Source of the DNA: Flavobacterium pectinovorum
GTDB taxonomy: Bacteria; Bacteroidota; Bacteroidia; Flavobacteriales; Flavobacteriaceae
DNA: 64,000 nucleotides
Direction: 5' to 3'
NCBI RefSeq assembly: GCF_006438875.1
Contig: NZ_RCZH01000002.1
Coordinates: forward strand, 200,424-264,423
Shown here one piece after another: positions 1 through 7,397 of the stretch (positions within the stretch are counted from its first letter, which is position 1; the number at the start of each line of letters is the position of its first letter). A program made the position numbers and the translations under genes. The notes beneath the pieces were generated by a model. The model ran no database searches. It was not told the DNA's origin and saw only the letters and a program-made list of their open reading frames with translations.

Positions 1-1549
1 TCTTTCCGCTGCCGCTTTCTCCGACAATCGCTGTTGTTTCATTTTTCTGAAATATGGCATTAAAATTTTTAAAAACTTCGACACGGGAACCATAACGAAA
101 AGAAACATTTTCGAATTTTATATCTCCTATATTTTCCTTTTGCAGTTCAACTTTATTTTCTGTTTCTTCTCGTTCCAAATCCATTATTTCAAAAAGTCTG
201 TCCGCAGCAATTAATGCATTTTGCGCTGTTTTGTTCATCCCTATTAAAGAAGCAACAGGCGAAGTAAAATACCCTATCAAAGCATAAAATGAAAATAATT
301 CTCCGGGAGTAATCGATCTGTCAATTACATAACCAGACCCAATCCATAGGAGAATAACTGTAAATGCAGAGGCTAAAAATTGTGTCGAAGTATTTGCAAA
401 CACTCCGTTTAAACCTGATTTGTAAGTTGTAAATAGCAGTTTTACAAATTTATTCTCGGTCTTTATATTTGAAAATTCCTCTATCCCAAATTCTTTTACG
501 GTTCTGACATGCGTAATGCTTTCGACTAATTGAGTTTGTAATTCAGCACCGTTTTCCATTATATTTCTTTCGACCTTTTTGTTGAATTTATTTAAAAGAA
601 AATAAATTGCCGCATAAAACGGAATTACAAGCAAAATAACCAAAGCTAATTTCCAATAATAAGTAAACATTAAAGTGAATGAAAAAATGACAATAAAAAT
701 ATTTACAACCATTTCTATTGCTACTTCATTTATAAAGGAACGAATTTTTACAGCATCATTTATTCTGGATGTAATTTCCCCAATTTGCATGGTATCAAAG
801 AAACGTTGTGGCAAATGAAGTAAATGTTTGTAGTACCCAAGAATTAATTTTGCATCAATCAATTGCCCCGTTTTCATTACAAAAATGCTCTTTTTAGAAC
901 CAATATAAGCTTGAAGCAGGATAATTGCCATCATAGAAATGCTTAAGAGATTGAGTAAATTTCTGTTACCATCTACCAAAACATAATCGGTTATTTTTTG
1001 AATATAAATAGACATTGCCAATCCTAATACAGTAAATACTATAGCGCCGACCAAAGCCTGAATCAGAATAATTTTATGTGGCTGAATCAAATTCCAAAAA
1101 CGTTTTACCGGAGAAGTTTTGTCATTAGAGATTTTAAAATTATCATTAGGAGCAAAAAGAATCAAAACACCTGACCATATTTTTTGAAAGTCCTCCAAAG
1201 TGTAAATTTCCATTTTACCAAAGCCAGGATCCATAACTGTAATTTTGGATTTTTCAACTTTATAAATTACAACATAATGATGCAATTGCTCTTTTGTAAT
1301 AAGATGTGCAATAGCGGGAAGCGGGATTTTATCTAAAGAGTTCAAACCACCTTTCACACCCTTTGCTGTAAATCCCATTTTTTCGGCAGCTTCAATAATG
1401 CCAAGCACATTTGTACCACGTTTATCTGTATTGGCATATTGCCGAATTCTAGCTATAGGAAGATTAATCTTGAAATGGTTTCCAATAGATACCAAACAAG
1501 CAGCACCACAATCTTTAATATCATGTTGCTTTATTTTTATTGAAGCCAT
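1..1549 (-). CDS. C39-peptidase ABC exporter for double-glycine peptides (partial)
   Basis: This is the 5' part of a peptidase-containing ABC transporter (PCAT family), which cleaves GG leaders and exports the mature peptide across the inner membrane. The N-terminal C39 peptidase has the catalytic Cys14 in DCGAACL, a His near residue 90 in HHYVV and an Asp near 105 in MDPGFG. A six-helix exporter domain follows. The frame runs off the left window edge just inside the ATPase domain at the Walker A motif GESGSGK. It starts 2 nt after the HlyD gene stop, so the two are co-transcribed. The two GG-leader precursors upstream are its obvious substrates. The family call is firm; the missing C-terminus cannot be judged. 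Confidence 0.93.
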   Translation of the reverse strand, partial: MASIKIKQHDIKDCGAACLVSIGNHFKINLPIARIRQYANTDKRGTNVLGIIEAAEKMGFTAKGVKGGLNSLDKIPLPAIAHLITKEQLHHYVVIYKVEKSKITVMDPGFGKMEIYTLEDFQKIWSGVLILFAPNDNFKISNDKTSPVKRFWNLIQPHKIILIQALVGAIVFTVLGLAMSIYIQKITDYVLVDGNRNLLNLLSISMMAIILLQAYIGSKKSIFVMKTGQLIDAKLILGYYKHLLHLPQRFFDTMQIGEITSRINDAVKIRSFINEVAIEMVVNIFIVIFSFTLMFTYYWKLALVILLVIPFYAAIYFLLNKFNKKVERNIMENGAELQTQLVESITHVRTVKEFGIEEFSNIKTENKFVKLLFTTYKSGLNGVFANTSTQFLASAFTVILLWIGSGYVIDRSITPGELFSFYALIGYFTSPVASLIGMNKTAQNALIAADRLFEIMDLEREETENKVELQKENIGDIKFENVSFRYGSRVEVFKNFNAIFQKNETTAIVGESGSGK

Positions 1550-1551
1550 TT

Positions 1552-2700
1552 TTATTTATTTTTTGAGGATACCTGTTTTGGATTTAGCCAATCGTCTATT
1601 TTGTCAAATAATAAATCAAATAAGCTTCTGCGGGTTATTATGTATCTTGTTGTTAAGGTCATGCCTTTAGAAACATTCGCTTCATAACCTGATTTTAATT
1701 GTAGCGTTGTAGAATCTAATGCACAGCGGACTTTGAAAAAAGCCTGATCTCCCTGAATGGTTATATTTCGATCAATATCAATTACTTTCCCTTCTAATAA
1801 TCCCCATTGATTATAGTTGAAAGCATCTAATTGAAATTTAACTTTCTGATTCTTTTTTATAAGTCCAATATCATTTGGAGAAACAGTACTCTCTACAATA
1901 AGACGATCTGCCGCCGAAATTGTAGCAATAGATTGTGAAGCATTTATGTACGAACCTACCTGAATACCCGAAAAACTTTCTATTGTTCCAGAAATGGGAG
2001 CCAGAACAATATAATTATTTGACTCTACTTTTATTTTCGCGACAGCTCCGTTCAGGTTTTTTAATCTTTCTTCCAGATCTCTTTTCTGATTTTCCCAGAT
2101 AGCTTTTTGTTGGCTTATGAAACTTTGTAAAGCTTGTTTATTTAAACGTAATTCATATTCCAGTTTTTCAAAATCAGCTTTTGCAATAATATCTTTATCG
2201 TGCAATATCTTATTTCGGTCATAATTTATTTGAGCTTGCGAAACTTTACTTTGCAATTCATTTTTACCCGACTGAAATTTAGACAAATCCTCACGTGATA
2301 CAGCTGTTGATAAATTTGTGGTTTTATTTTGTAATAAATTCGAAACGTCATTTAAAAGTGCAACAACAGAACTAGACAAGGTGTCTTGTGTTTTTTTATC
2401 CGTTTCTAAGTTTTCTTTTGAAATTTTTATAAGCGTATCGCCTTTTTGTACAATCTTGTTATTCTTCAAGGACAGCCATGTCACACGACCGTTTACTATT
2501 GTTGTTACAGGCACATTATCAGTTGTACTGCGAATAGTCCCGCGGCTTTGACTGCTGATATCTACTTTAATAACTGGTAACAGCGCTAGGAAAGTTATAA
2601 GTGCTAAAACAATTACCAAGTAAATAGACATATTCTTAGTTTTGTTTTTTGCTATTAAATTTTCGAGAGTATTTACTGGATCTGAACTGAAGTTCATCAT
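1552..2700 (-). CDS. HlyD-family membrane fusion (adaptor) protein
   Basis: A 382-aa periplasmic adaptor that would link the C39 ABC exporter to an outer-membrane channel. It has a short cytoplasmic N-terminus, one membrane helix at about residues 24-44, a barrel-hybrid (biotinyl-lipoyl-like) segment (VTTIVNGRVTWLSLKNN), a long coiled-coil hairpin at about residues 90-215, and a C-terminal beta-barrel domain (VLAPISGTIES onward). It lies between the MutS-like gene and the exporter gene, with a 2-nt gap to the latter. Two adjacent ATG codons are possible starts. No TolC homologue is visible in the window. Confidence 0.92.
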   Translation of the reverse strand: MMNFSSDPVNTLENLIAKNKTKNMSIYLVIVLALITFLALLPVIKVDISSQSRGTIRSTTDNVPVTTIVNGRVTWLSLKNNKIVQKGDTLIKISKENLETDKKTQDTLSSSVVALLNDVSNLLQNKTTNLSTAVSREDLSKFQSGKNELQSKVSQAQINYDRNKILHDKDIIAKADFEKLEYELRLNKQALQSFISQQKAIWENQKRDLEERLKNLNGAVAKIKVESNNYIVLAPISGTIESFSGIQVGSYINASQSIATISAADRLIVESTVSPNDIGLIKKNQKVKFQLDAFNYNQWGLLEGKVIDIDRNITIQGDQAFFKVRCALDSTTLQLKSGYEANVSKGMTLTTRYIITRRSLFDLLFDKIDDWLNPKQVSSKNK

Positions 2701-2770
2701 ATTGCGTCTTTAATCGTTAAAAAAATCCTTAACGTGAGAAAAATTAGAATCAATAATTTTTGGTACTTCA

Positions 2771-4567
2771 TTAATCAATTATATTATTTTTTCTCATCAA
2801 ATCAATAGCATTCATGCTTTTAGTGACTCCTTTTGTTAGTTTGTAATCTGGTTCAAAATGACCATTTTTATTATGCAATTCAAAGCACAAATTATTCACA
2901 TTATTAGGATAATCATTTTCCATTTTTGTAAGATCCAGATCATGCGTAGCAATAACACAATTCATTAAACTTTTCACACTAATTATTTTTTGTAAAAACA
3001 TTTCTGACCCCTTAAGCTTATCGACAGAATTAGTTCCTTTTAAAATTTCATCTAGTATTATAAATTGTGACTCATTATTGTTTAATTTATCAACTAACAA
3101 TTTCAATCTCTTAATTTCAGAATTAAAATATGAGCTTCCGTCAGAAAGTGAATCATTTGTCCTCATACTGGTAAATATTGAGATAGGTCGAAAGTAAAAA
3201 GAATCTGCACAAACTGGACATCCATTCATGGCTAATACCATATTTATGCCAATACTTCGTAAAAAAGTACTTTTACCCGTCATGTTTGCGCCAGTAATGA
3301 TTGTGACATTATTGTTTTGTTTAACGCAAAAATCATTAGCAACTCTGGTTTTTATATTTAGAAGAGGATGTGAAAGATTCGAGGCTTTCATTGTCTCAGA
3401 ATCCTCTGTACAAATGGGATAAACAAACTCTTGATTTTTATATGAAAAAAGACCAAAACAAATTAATGCCTCAAATTCAGCAACAGACTCAAACCATTTG
3501 GGAATTTCAGTATTATTCTCGAAAATAAATTTCTCCATTTTTGAAGCAAATTGCAATCTCCATAAAAAAATAATGTTTAAAATACTGCCAAAAAAAGGAA
3601 TATTAATATTTTCATAGGAATCAATTAATCCAGATAATTTCTTAACTAATAAAGAAGCCTTAATAGTATTGTTTTTAATAACTTTTCTTTGCAAATTAGA
3701 GTTATTCGAAGAGGTAAAAATTTCATTTTCAATTAGTAAAAACAAATCAGAGTAACCTTTTAATCCTATCACTTTTGTATCTACTGAGGCATAAATTGAT
3801 TTAATAGATTTATCGTAAACCTTATTAATAATTGTAAAAATTAATATTGAAAGCAGAAACATTAATGAGCTAAATATTGGAGATTTTATAATAATTGCAT
3901 AAGTAATCCAAAAAATATTAAATACAGGAACAACAATTAATAAAACTGTAACTAATTTTTTATTTAATTTTAATTTTGAACAATGAAGTCTCCAATTTAA
4001 AATGCTTTTTAAATTAGAATTACTTGATTTTATTGATTTTGTCAACGCAAGAAATCTAATACTCCATTCAACTTTTGACGAAAGTTCTTTTATTGCACTT
4101 TGTCTATTTATAATATCATCAATTAATAGCAGATGATTTAATAAAAAAAAACTTAATCTGTCTTTTCCTATGTCGGTTTGACATCTGTTTATTTTTTGAT
4201 ACAAGGAGTTATTTCCGAAAATATCCAAATCATAACTATAAGGATGATTTATGTCTGATCTTATAGATGCGTCATCAAAATCGTTTTTCCCTTCATCATT
4301 AATTTCAATACATACTTTCTTAATATTCTCAAAAAAAAGTATTGAATTGGTTATATTACTTGATTTATAAACGAAGAATAAAAAAGCAAATAGCAATATG
4401 ATTCCAATAATTAACTCAAAAACATTTCCAATTTTTAAATACCTAAACATTTCAATTAAAAAAAAAAGAAATGAAAAAGTTCTTAAATAAGAAACTATAC
4501 GTTGCTTTTTTGAATATCCTATAAGTAGTTCTCTCGCATTTATATTTATAGCTTCTATATCTTTCAA
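2771..4567 (-). CDS. Membrane-anchored MutS-family ATPase in a peptide-export locus
   Basis: A 598-aa protein whose C-terminal third is a MutS-type ATPase: Walker A TGANMTGKSTF near residues 422-432, the MutS-like DGSSYFNSE segment, and Walker B FIILDE near 507. The N-terminus has two membrane helices (about residues 27-65) and a second pair at about 205-245, so it is predicted to be inner-membrane bound. The mismatch-recognition domains of MutS are absent and the length is well short of MutS. Such MutS-like membrane ATPases are known in Bacteroidota, but their function is not established to my knowledge. The only upstream start in this frame is a TTG; the first ATG is near residue 40. Its place between a precursor gene and the exporter genes suggests a role in export, immunity or maturation. 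Confidence 0.8.
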   Translation of the reverse strand: MKDIEAININARELLIGYSKKQRIVSYLRTFSFLFFLIEMFRYLKIGNVFELIIGIILLFAFLFFVYKSSNITNSILFFENIKKVCIEINDEGKNDFDDASIRSDINHPYSYDLDIFGNNSLYQKINRCQTDIGKDRLSFFLLNHLLLIDDIINRQSAIKELSSKVEWSIRFLALTKSIKSSNSNLKSILNWRLHCSKLKLNKKLVTVLLIVVPVFNIFWITYAIIIKSPIFSSLMFLLSILIFTIINKVYDKSIKSIYASVDTKVIGLKGYSDLFLLIENEIFTSSNNSNLQRKVIKNNTIKASLLVKKLSGLIDSYENINIPFFGSILNIIFLWRLQFASKMEKFIFENNTEIPKWFESVAEFEALICFGLFSYKNQEFVYPICTEDSETMKASNLSHPLLNIKTRVANDFCVKQNNNVTIITGANMTGKSTFLRSIGINMVLAMNGCPVCADSFYFRPISIFTSMRTNDSLSDGSSYFNSEIKRLKLLVDKLNNNESQFIILDEILKGTNSVDKLKGSEMFLQKIISVKSLMNCVIATHDLDLTKMENDYPNNVNNLCFELHNKNGHFEPDYKLTKGVTKSMNAIDLMRKNNIID

Positions 4568-4601
4568 TTCTTATAATTTTAAATTGTTTTCTTATCTTAT
4601 G

Positions 4602-4634
4602 AATAAAGATGATGCCAGAGACACCATCTTTATT
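4602..4634 (-). terminator. Hairpin between precursor 1 and the MutS-like gene
   Basis: A 13-bp stem (AATAAAGATG core, one G-U pair) with a 7-nt loop lies just after the precursor 1 stop. The U-tract is weak, so it may act as a partial terminator or mRNA stabiliser that raises precursor transcript over the downstream export genes. Confidence 0.5.
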
Positions 4635-4659
4635 TTAAACTAAATACACGATCATTGTT

Positions 4660-4809
4660 TTAAGCATAGTAACCATAACTAAAACCACAATCCATATACC
4701 AGCCAATACCTGGCCATTGAAGAAAAAAACCACCTTCAACTTCACTTACTTCTTGAACATTAAGCTCAACTAAATTCAAATCTTCTAAATTCATCACTGC
4801 TAATTCCAT
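4660..4809 (-). CDS. Double-glycine leader precursor peptide 1
   Basis: A 49-aa precursor. The start chosen is the ATG giving MELAVMNLED, because this matches the start of the second precursor at 6531-6668; the frame is open for 13 more codons upstream. The leader (about 27 residues) ends in EVEGG, the GG cleavage site read by C39 peptidases. The predicted mature peptide is 22 residues, aromatic and glycine-rich, with a single Cys and ending YGYYA. No lanthionine, radical-SAM or cyclisation enzyme is seen nearby, so it may be unmodified. It could be a bacteriocin or a signalling peptide; the sequence cannot tell which. Confidence 0.8.
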   Translation of the reverse strand: MELAVMNLEDLNLVELNVQEVSEVEGGFFLQWPGIGWYMDCGFSYGYYA

Positions 4810-4834
4810 AATTTTAAAATTTAAAGGGTTAAAT

Positions 4835-4920
4835 AATAAATTTAACAAATCATTTTCTCGAGAACTTTTTTGTTATAGCAAACTTATCAGAGTTCCGTCT
4901 AATAAAATTGGACGGAAGTT
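4835..4920 (-). repeat. 86-bp upstream cassette, copy 1 (regulator-gene remnant plus promoter)
   Basis: This segment matches 6694-6779 at 83 of 86 positions. In the other copy the same bases encode the last residues of the HTH regulator (ending LLDGTLVSLL). Here the same reading frame is still visible but has no gene upstream, because the ATPase gene ends at 4945. It therefore looks like the 3' end of a duplicated regulator gene carried along with the promoter and precursor. The match continues with gaps into the precursor leader. Confidence 0.85.
4879..4920 (-). promoter_or_regulatory. Precursor 1 promoter with inverted-repeat operator
   Basis: On the minus strand a Bacteroidota -7 box TAAGTTTG (4879-4886) is preceded by an inverted repeat TTCCGTC-N11-GACGGAA (4893-4917) that covers the usual -33 position. 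No good TTG -33 element is present, which suggests an activator-dependent promoter. A second palindrome, TTCTCGAGAA (4855-4864), lies downstream near the expected transcription start. All three elements are conserved at precursor 2. Confidence 0.55.
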
Positions 4921-4944
4921 TAAATTTTAATATTTGTGGGGAAA

Positions 4945-5577
4945 TTATTTTGAAAAAAGCTCTTCTTCAATTTCTATAAACTGAGCCTTTTCAAATTCTT
5001 TAATTTTTTTGTCTTTTACCAAAAAGATTTTACTGCAATCTTTATAAAGAATTTCTAAAATATGTGAAGAGATAAAAATGATGCTGGTTTTTGATAACTC
5101 TCTAATATAATTCATTAGCAAATAATTAGACTCTAAATCAAGACCATTAAAAGGTTCGTCAAAAATATAAATTGAGTATTCTTTTTGGAATATGGCATTC
5201 ATATAAGCCTTTTTTTTCATTCCGGTCGAAAAGGTTTTAATGAGTTTATCCTGAGGAACATCAAACATTTGGAAATCATTTTTTTTAATATTTAATAATT
5301 CCTGATAGAAAACAGCAAATTCTTTAGCGGTCAATTCATCATAAATTAGAGGATCAGTAGGACACCAGGCTATTTTTCCCTGAAGAGAAATTTCTGTTTC
5401 ATGAGCAATTGATCCTTCAAAAGAAGTTAATCGAATTATAGATTTAAATAAAGTTGTTTTTCCTTCACCATTTTTTCCCACAACACCATAAATTCCATTT
5501 TTGGATATTGAAATCGAAATGTTTTCTAAAACTGTTTTATCCTTATAGGATTTGTTTTTTATGTTAATTTGAAACAT
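4945..5577 (-). CDS. ABC transporter ATP-binding protein
   Basis: A 210-aa stand-alone ABC ATPase. It has Walker A GKNGEGKTT near residue 38, a degenerate signature (TFSTGMKKKAYM), Walker B YIFDEPFNGLD and a switch His in ISSHI. The class resembles the small drug- or bacteriocin-immunity exporters. Its start overlaps the end of the 300-aa membrane protein gene by 14 nt, so the two are probably translated together and form one transporter. In this locus a self-immunity exporter is the most likely role, by inference. Confidence 0.88.
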   Translation of the reverse strand: MFQINIKNKSYKDKTVLENISISISKNGIYGVVGKNGEGKTTLFKSIIRLTSFEGSIAHETEISLQGKIAWCPTDPLIYDELTAKEFAVFYQELLNIKKNDFQMFDVPQDKLIKTFSTGMKKKAYMNAIFQKEYSIYIFDEPFNGLDLESNYLLMNYIRELSKTSIIFISSHILEILYKDCSKIFLVKDKKIKEFEKAQFIEIEEELFSK

Positions 5578-6466
5578 GTTGAATAACTTTGATAGTTTTA
5601 ATAGATTTTAAATATAAAAACGGGATAGCAATAAGTGGTATTCCTAACGGAAGCGTGCTTACAAAAACGGCAAACATAAGTTGATGCAGAAATTTATTGT
5701 TGAAATACGAGTATTTGAATATGATATTGATTAATGGAATAACAAAAATTAAAGGAGTAAAACAAAGTAGTTTCCATTTTTGAAATAAGGAGAGAGTCAC
5801 AATTATCAAAACACAAATAATCAATGAGTTAATAGTTGCCGTTTTGAATTGTTTATGAAGATAATCTTTCCCATAATAAGCACTTACTTTTATACTTTCA
5901 ATAGTTTCTCTTTGAAAAGAAGGTAAAACAGTAAAGATTGAAGCCACAAAAAACGAAGCTATAATAAGATTTTCGTTATTATATAAATCCCCGACGAAAA
6001 CTAAAAAAACAGAAATGGGAAGAAATAAAATTAAGCTGTTTCTCCTCCAGCAAATATGCCAAAATGGATCAAATAATCTAAATGGATACTTATTTATTTT
6101 GCCATTTAATTTTGGAACATTAATATAAATCACTATTAGCATAAGATATATTAGAGTAAACCAATATTCTTTATTTAGAATAAGCAAAACCAAATAAGGT
6201 AAACTATAAATAAAATATTCTGTAAATAATATTAACTTCCATTTCCTGTTTTGTCTTAGAAGTTCAATATCTTTTCTCTTAGAGTGATAGAAAAATATAT
6301 CGAGAGAGAATAAAAGTGAATAATCTCTTAAGACATGAAACTTTTCATTCATGCAATAAAACAAAAATAGATATCCGAAGAGAAAAAGTATTAAAGCCAA
6401 TTTATCCATCGGAGGAAGAAATTTCCTTAGACGAATTAGCAACAAAGTTTGAATTATTTGTATCAT
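5564..6466 (-). CDS. Polytopic membrane protein, probable ABC permease
   Basis: A 300-aa very hydrophobic protein with about eight predicted membrane helices and few conserved polar motifs. I recognise no named family. Overlap with the following ATPase gene and its position between two precursor genes support its being the membrane half of that ABC transporter, perhaps for immunity. It begins 64 bp after the precursor 2 stop, beyond a hairpin. Confidence 0.7.
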   Translation of the reverse strand: MIQIIQTLLLIRLRKFLPPMDKLALILFLFGYLFLFYCMNEKFHVLRDYSLLFSLDIFFYHSKRKDIELLRQNRKWKLILFTEYFIYSLPYLVLLILNKEYWFTLIYLMLIVIYINVPKLNGKINKYPFRLFDPFWHICWRRNSLILFLPISVFLVFVGDLYNNENLIIASFFVASIFTVLPSFQRETIESIKVSAYYGKDYLHKQFKTATINSLIICVLIIVTLSLFQKWKLLCFTPLIFVIPLINIIFKYSYFNNKFLHQLMFAVFVSTLPLGIPLIAIPFLYLKSIKTIKVIQHVSN

Positions 6467-6483
6467 ATTTTACTGTAAAACAA

Positions 6484-6514
6484 GGAGCGAATCACTAAAT
6501 AGTACATTCGCTCC
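6484..6514 (-). terminator. Hairpin after precursor 2
   Basis: A 9-bp perfect stem (GGAGCGAAT paired with ATTCGCTCC) with a 13-nt loop lies just after the precursor 2 stop, followed on the minus strand by TTGTTTT. It mirrors the hairpin after precursor 1 and could be a leaky terminator. Confidence 0.5.
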
Positions 6515-6530
6515 TAGAAAATTCCTGCTA

Positions 6531-6668
6531 TTAATACGCTGCATGTGTTCCCCATAATAGGAAAACTGCAATTACCAATGGTATAATCCCTCCTTCAATT
6601 TCCTGGATTTCCTGAGCATTTAATTCTACTAAACCAAAATCTTCTAAATTCACTATTGCTAATTCCAT
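6531..6668 (-). CDS. Double-glycine leader precursor peptide 2
   Basis: A 45-aa open frame starting MELAIVNLED, with a leader nearly identical to precursor 1 and a GG site in EIEGG (residues 26-27 are the glycines). The predicted mature part is only 18 residues, is strongly hydrophobic (IIPLVIAVFLLWG) and ends HAAY. With precursor 1 it may form a two-peptide system. It shares the 86-bp upstream cassette, so co-regulation is expected. Confidence 0.8.
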   Translation of the reverse strand: MELAIVNLEDFGLVELNAQEIQEIEGGIIPLVIAVFLLWGTHAAY

Positions 6669-6693
6669 AGTTTTAATTTTTAAAATGTTAATT

Positions 6694-6779
6694 AATAAAT
6701 TCAACAAATCATTTTCTCGAGAACTATTTTGTTATAGCAAACTTACCAGAGTTCCGTCTAATAAAATTGGACGGAAGTT
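6694..6779 (-). repeat. 86-bp upstream cassette, copy 2
   Basis: The matching copy of 4835-4920 (3 mismatches). Here the distal part is the live 3' end of the regulator gene, which makes this the likely parental copy of the duplication. Confidence 0.85.
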
Positions 6780-7052
6780 AGAACCTCCAAAAATTTCTCT
6801 TGATTCATCATCTTTGATAGTTGTAAGAGAAAAACTCAATATTAATTCAAAAGAAGTTTCATAATAGTAGCTTTCCCTCTTTTTACAGTATTTTAAGGGT
6901 GCGTCGAGTTCTTTAATTACTTCTAATTCGTTATAAAGCTGACTTCGGCTTAAGAACAGCTTTTTTGCAAAAACACTTGGTGTACCTGTCTTTTCAGAAA
7001 TTATTAACTTGTGTATCTTTTTAATTCTTTCAATTTGTTTAATAAAATTCAT
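6732..7052 (-). CDS. HTH regulator of the peptide locus
   Basis: A 106-aa protein with an N-terminal winged-HTH-like segment (about residues 10-50: VFAKKLFLSRSQLYNELEVIKEL) and a short basic and aromatic middle (KYCKKRESYYYE). No sensor domain is visible. It is the first gene of the locus. Its last codons carry the -7 box and inverted repeat that drive precursor 2, so it probably regulates the precursors and perhaps itself. I do not recognise a named family beyond the HTH fold. Confidence 0.7.
   Translation of the reverse strand: MNFIKQIERIKKIHKLIISEKTGTPSVFAKKLFLSRSQLYNELEVIKELDAPLKYCKKRESYYYETSFELILSFSLTTIKDDESREIFGGSNFRPILLDGTLVSLL
6738..6779 (-). promoter_or_regulatory. Precursor 2 promoter inside the regulator 3' end
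   Basis: -7 box TAAGTTTG at 6738-6745 (minus) with the inverted repeat TTCCGTC-N11-GACGGAA at 6752-6776, as at precursor 1. The TTCTCGAGAA palindrome is at 6714-6723. The promoter lies within the coding end of the regulator gene. Confidence 0.5.
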
Positions 7053-7397
7053 GGCTTTTAAGATAAAAATTAATACAACAACATCATTTGCAAAAAATTA
7101 AAAACATTACTGTTAATTATTTACGAGTAATCTCGTTTTTAATTTAAGCTGAAATTATACAGGACACGAGCAAAAAGCAGCTCTAAAAAGTTTTAAGAGT
7201 GTTGGAATAAGGCATTTTTGTAACATTAAGAACAAATTGGTTACTAACTATTGCATAATAAATACGAAGTCTGTTTTAATGGATAAGAAGTAAGAACGAT
7301 TATTAACAAACATTTAAAACCTTATGTATTATATTGCGCTATCAAATTAAAATAGAAACGTTACTTTTGTGCGTTAAATACGAACTAAAAATACAAA
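7053..7397. other. Divergent intergenic region, regulator / rseP
   Basis: About 345 bp of AT-rich DNA between two divergent genes, expected to hold both promoters. A TACTTTTG box at 7362-7369 fits the -7 consensus for rseP, but no well-spaced -33 was found. No ORF or repeat is apparent. Confidence 0.5.

Noticed and set aside
1398..1670. Plus-strand frame across the HlyD and exporter gene junction
   Set aside because: It is antisense to two well-supported genes and has no start signal.
2771..4567. Annotation as DNA mismatch repair protein MutS
   Set aside because: Only the ATPase part is MutS-like; mismatch-binding domains are absent, membrane helices are present and the context is peptide export.
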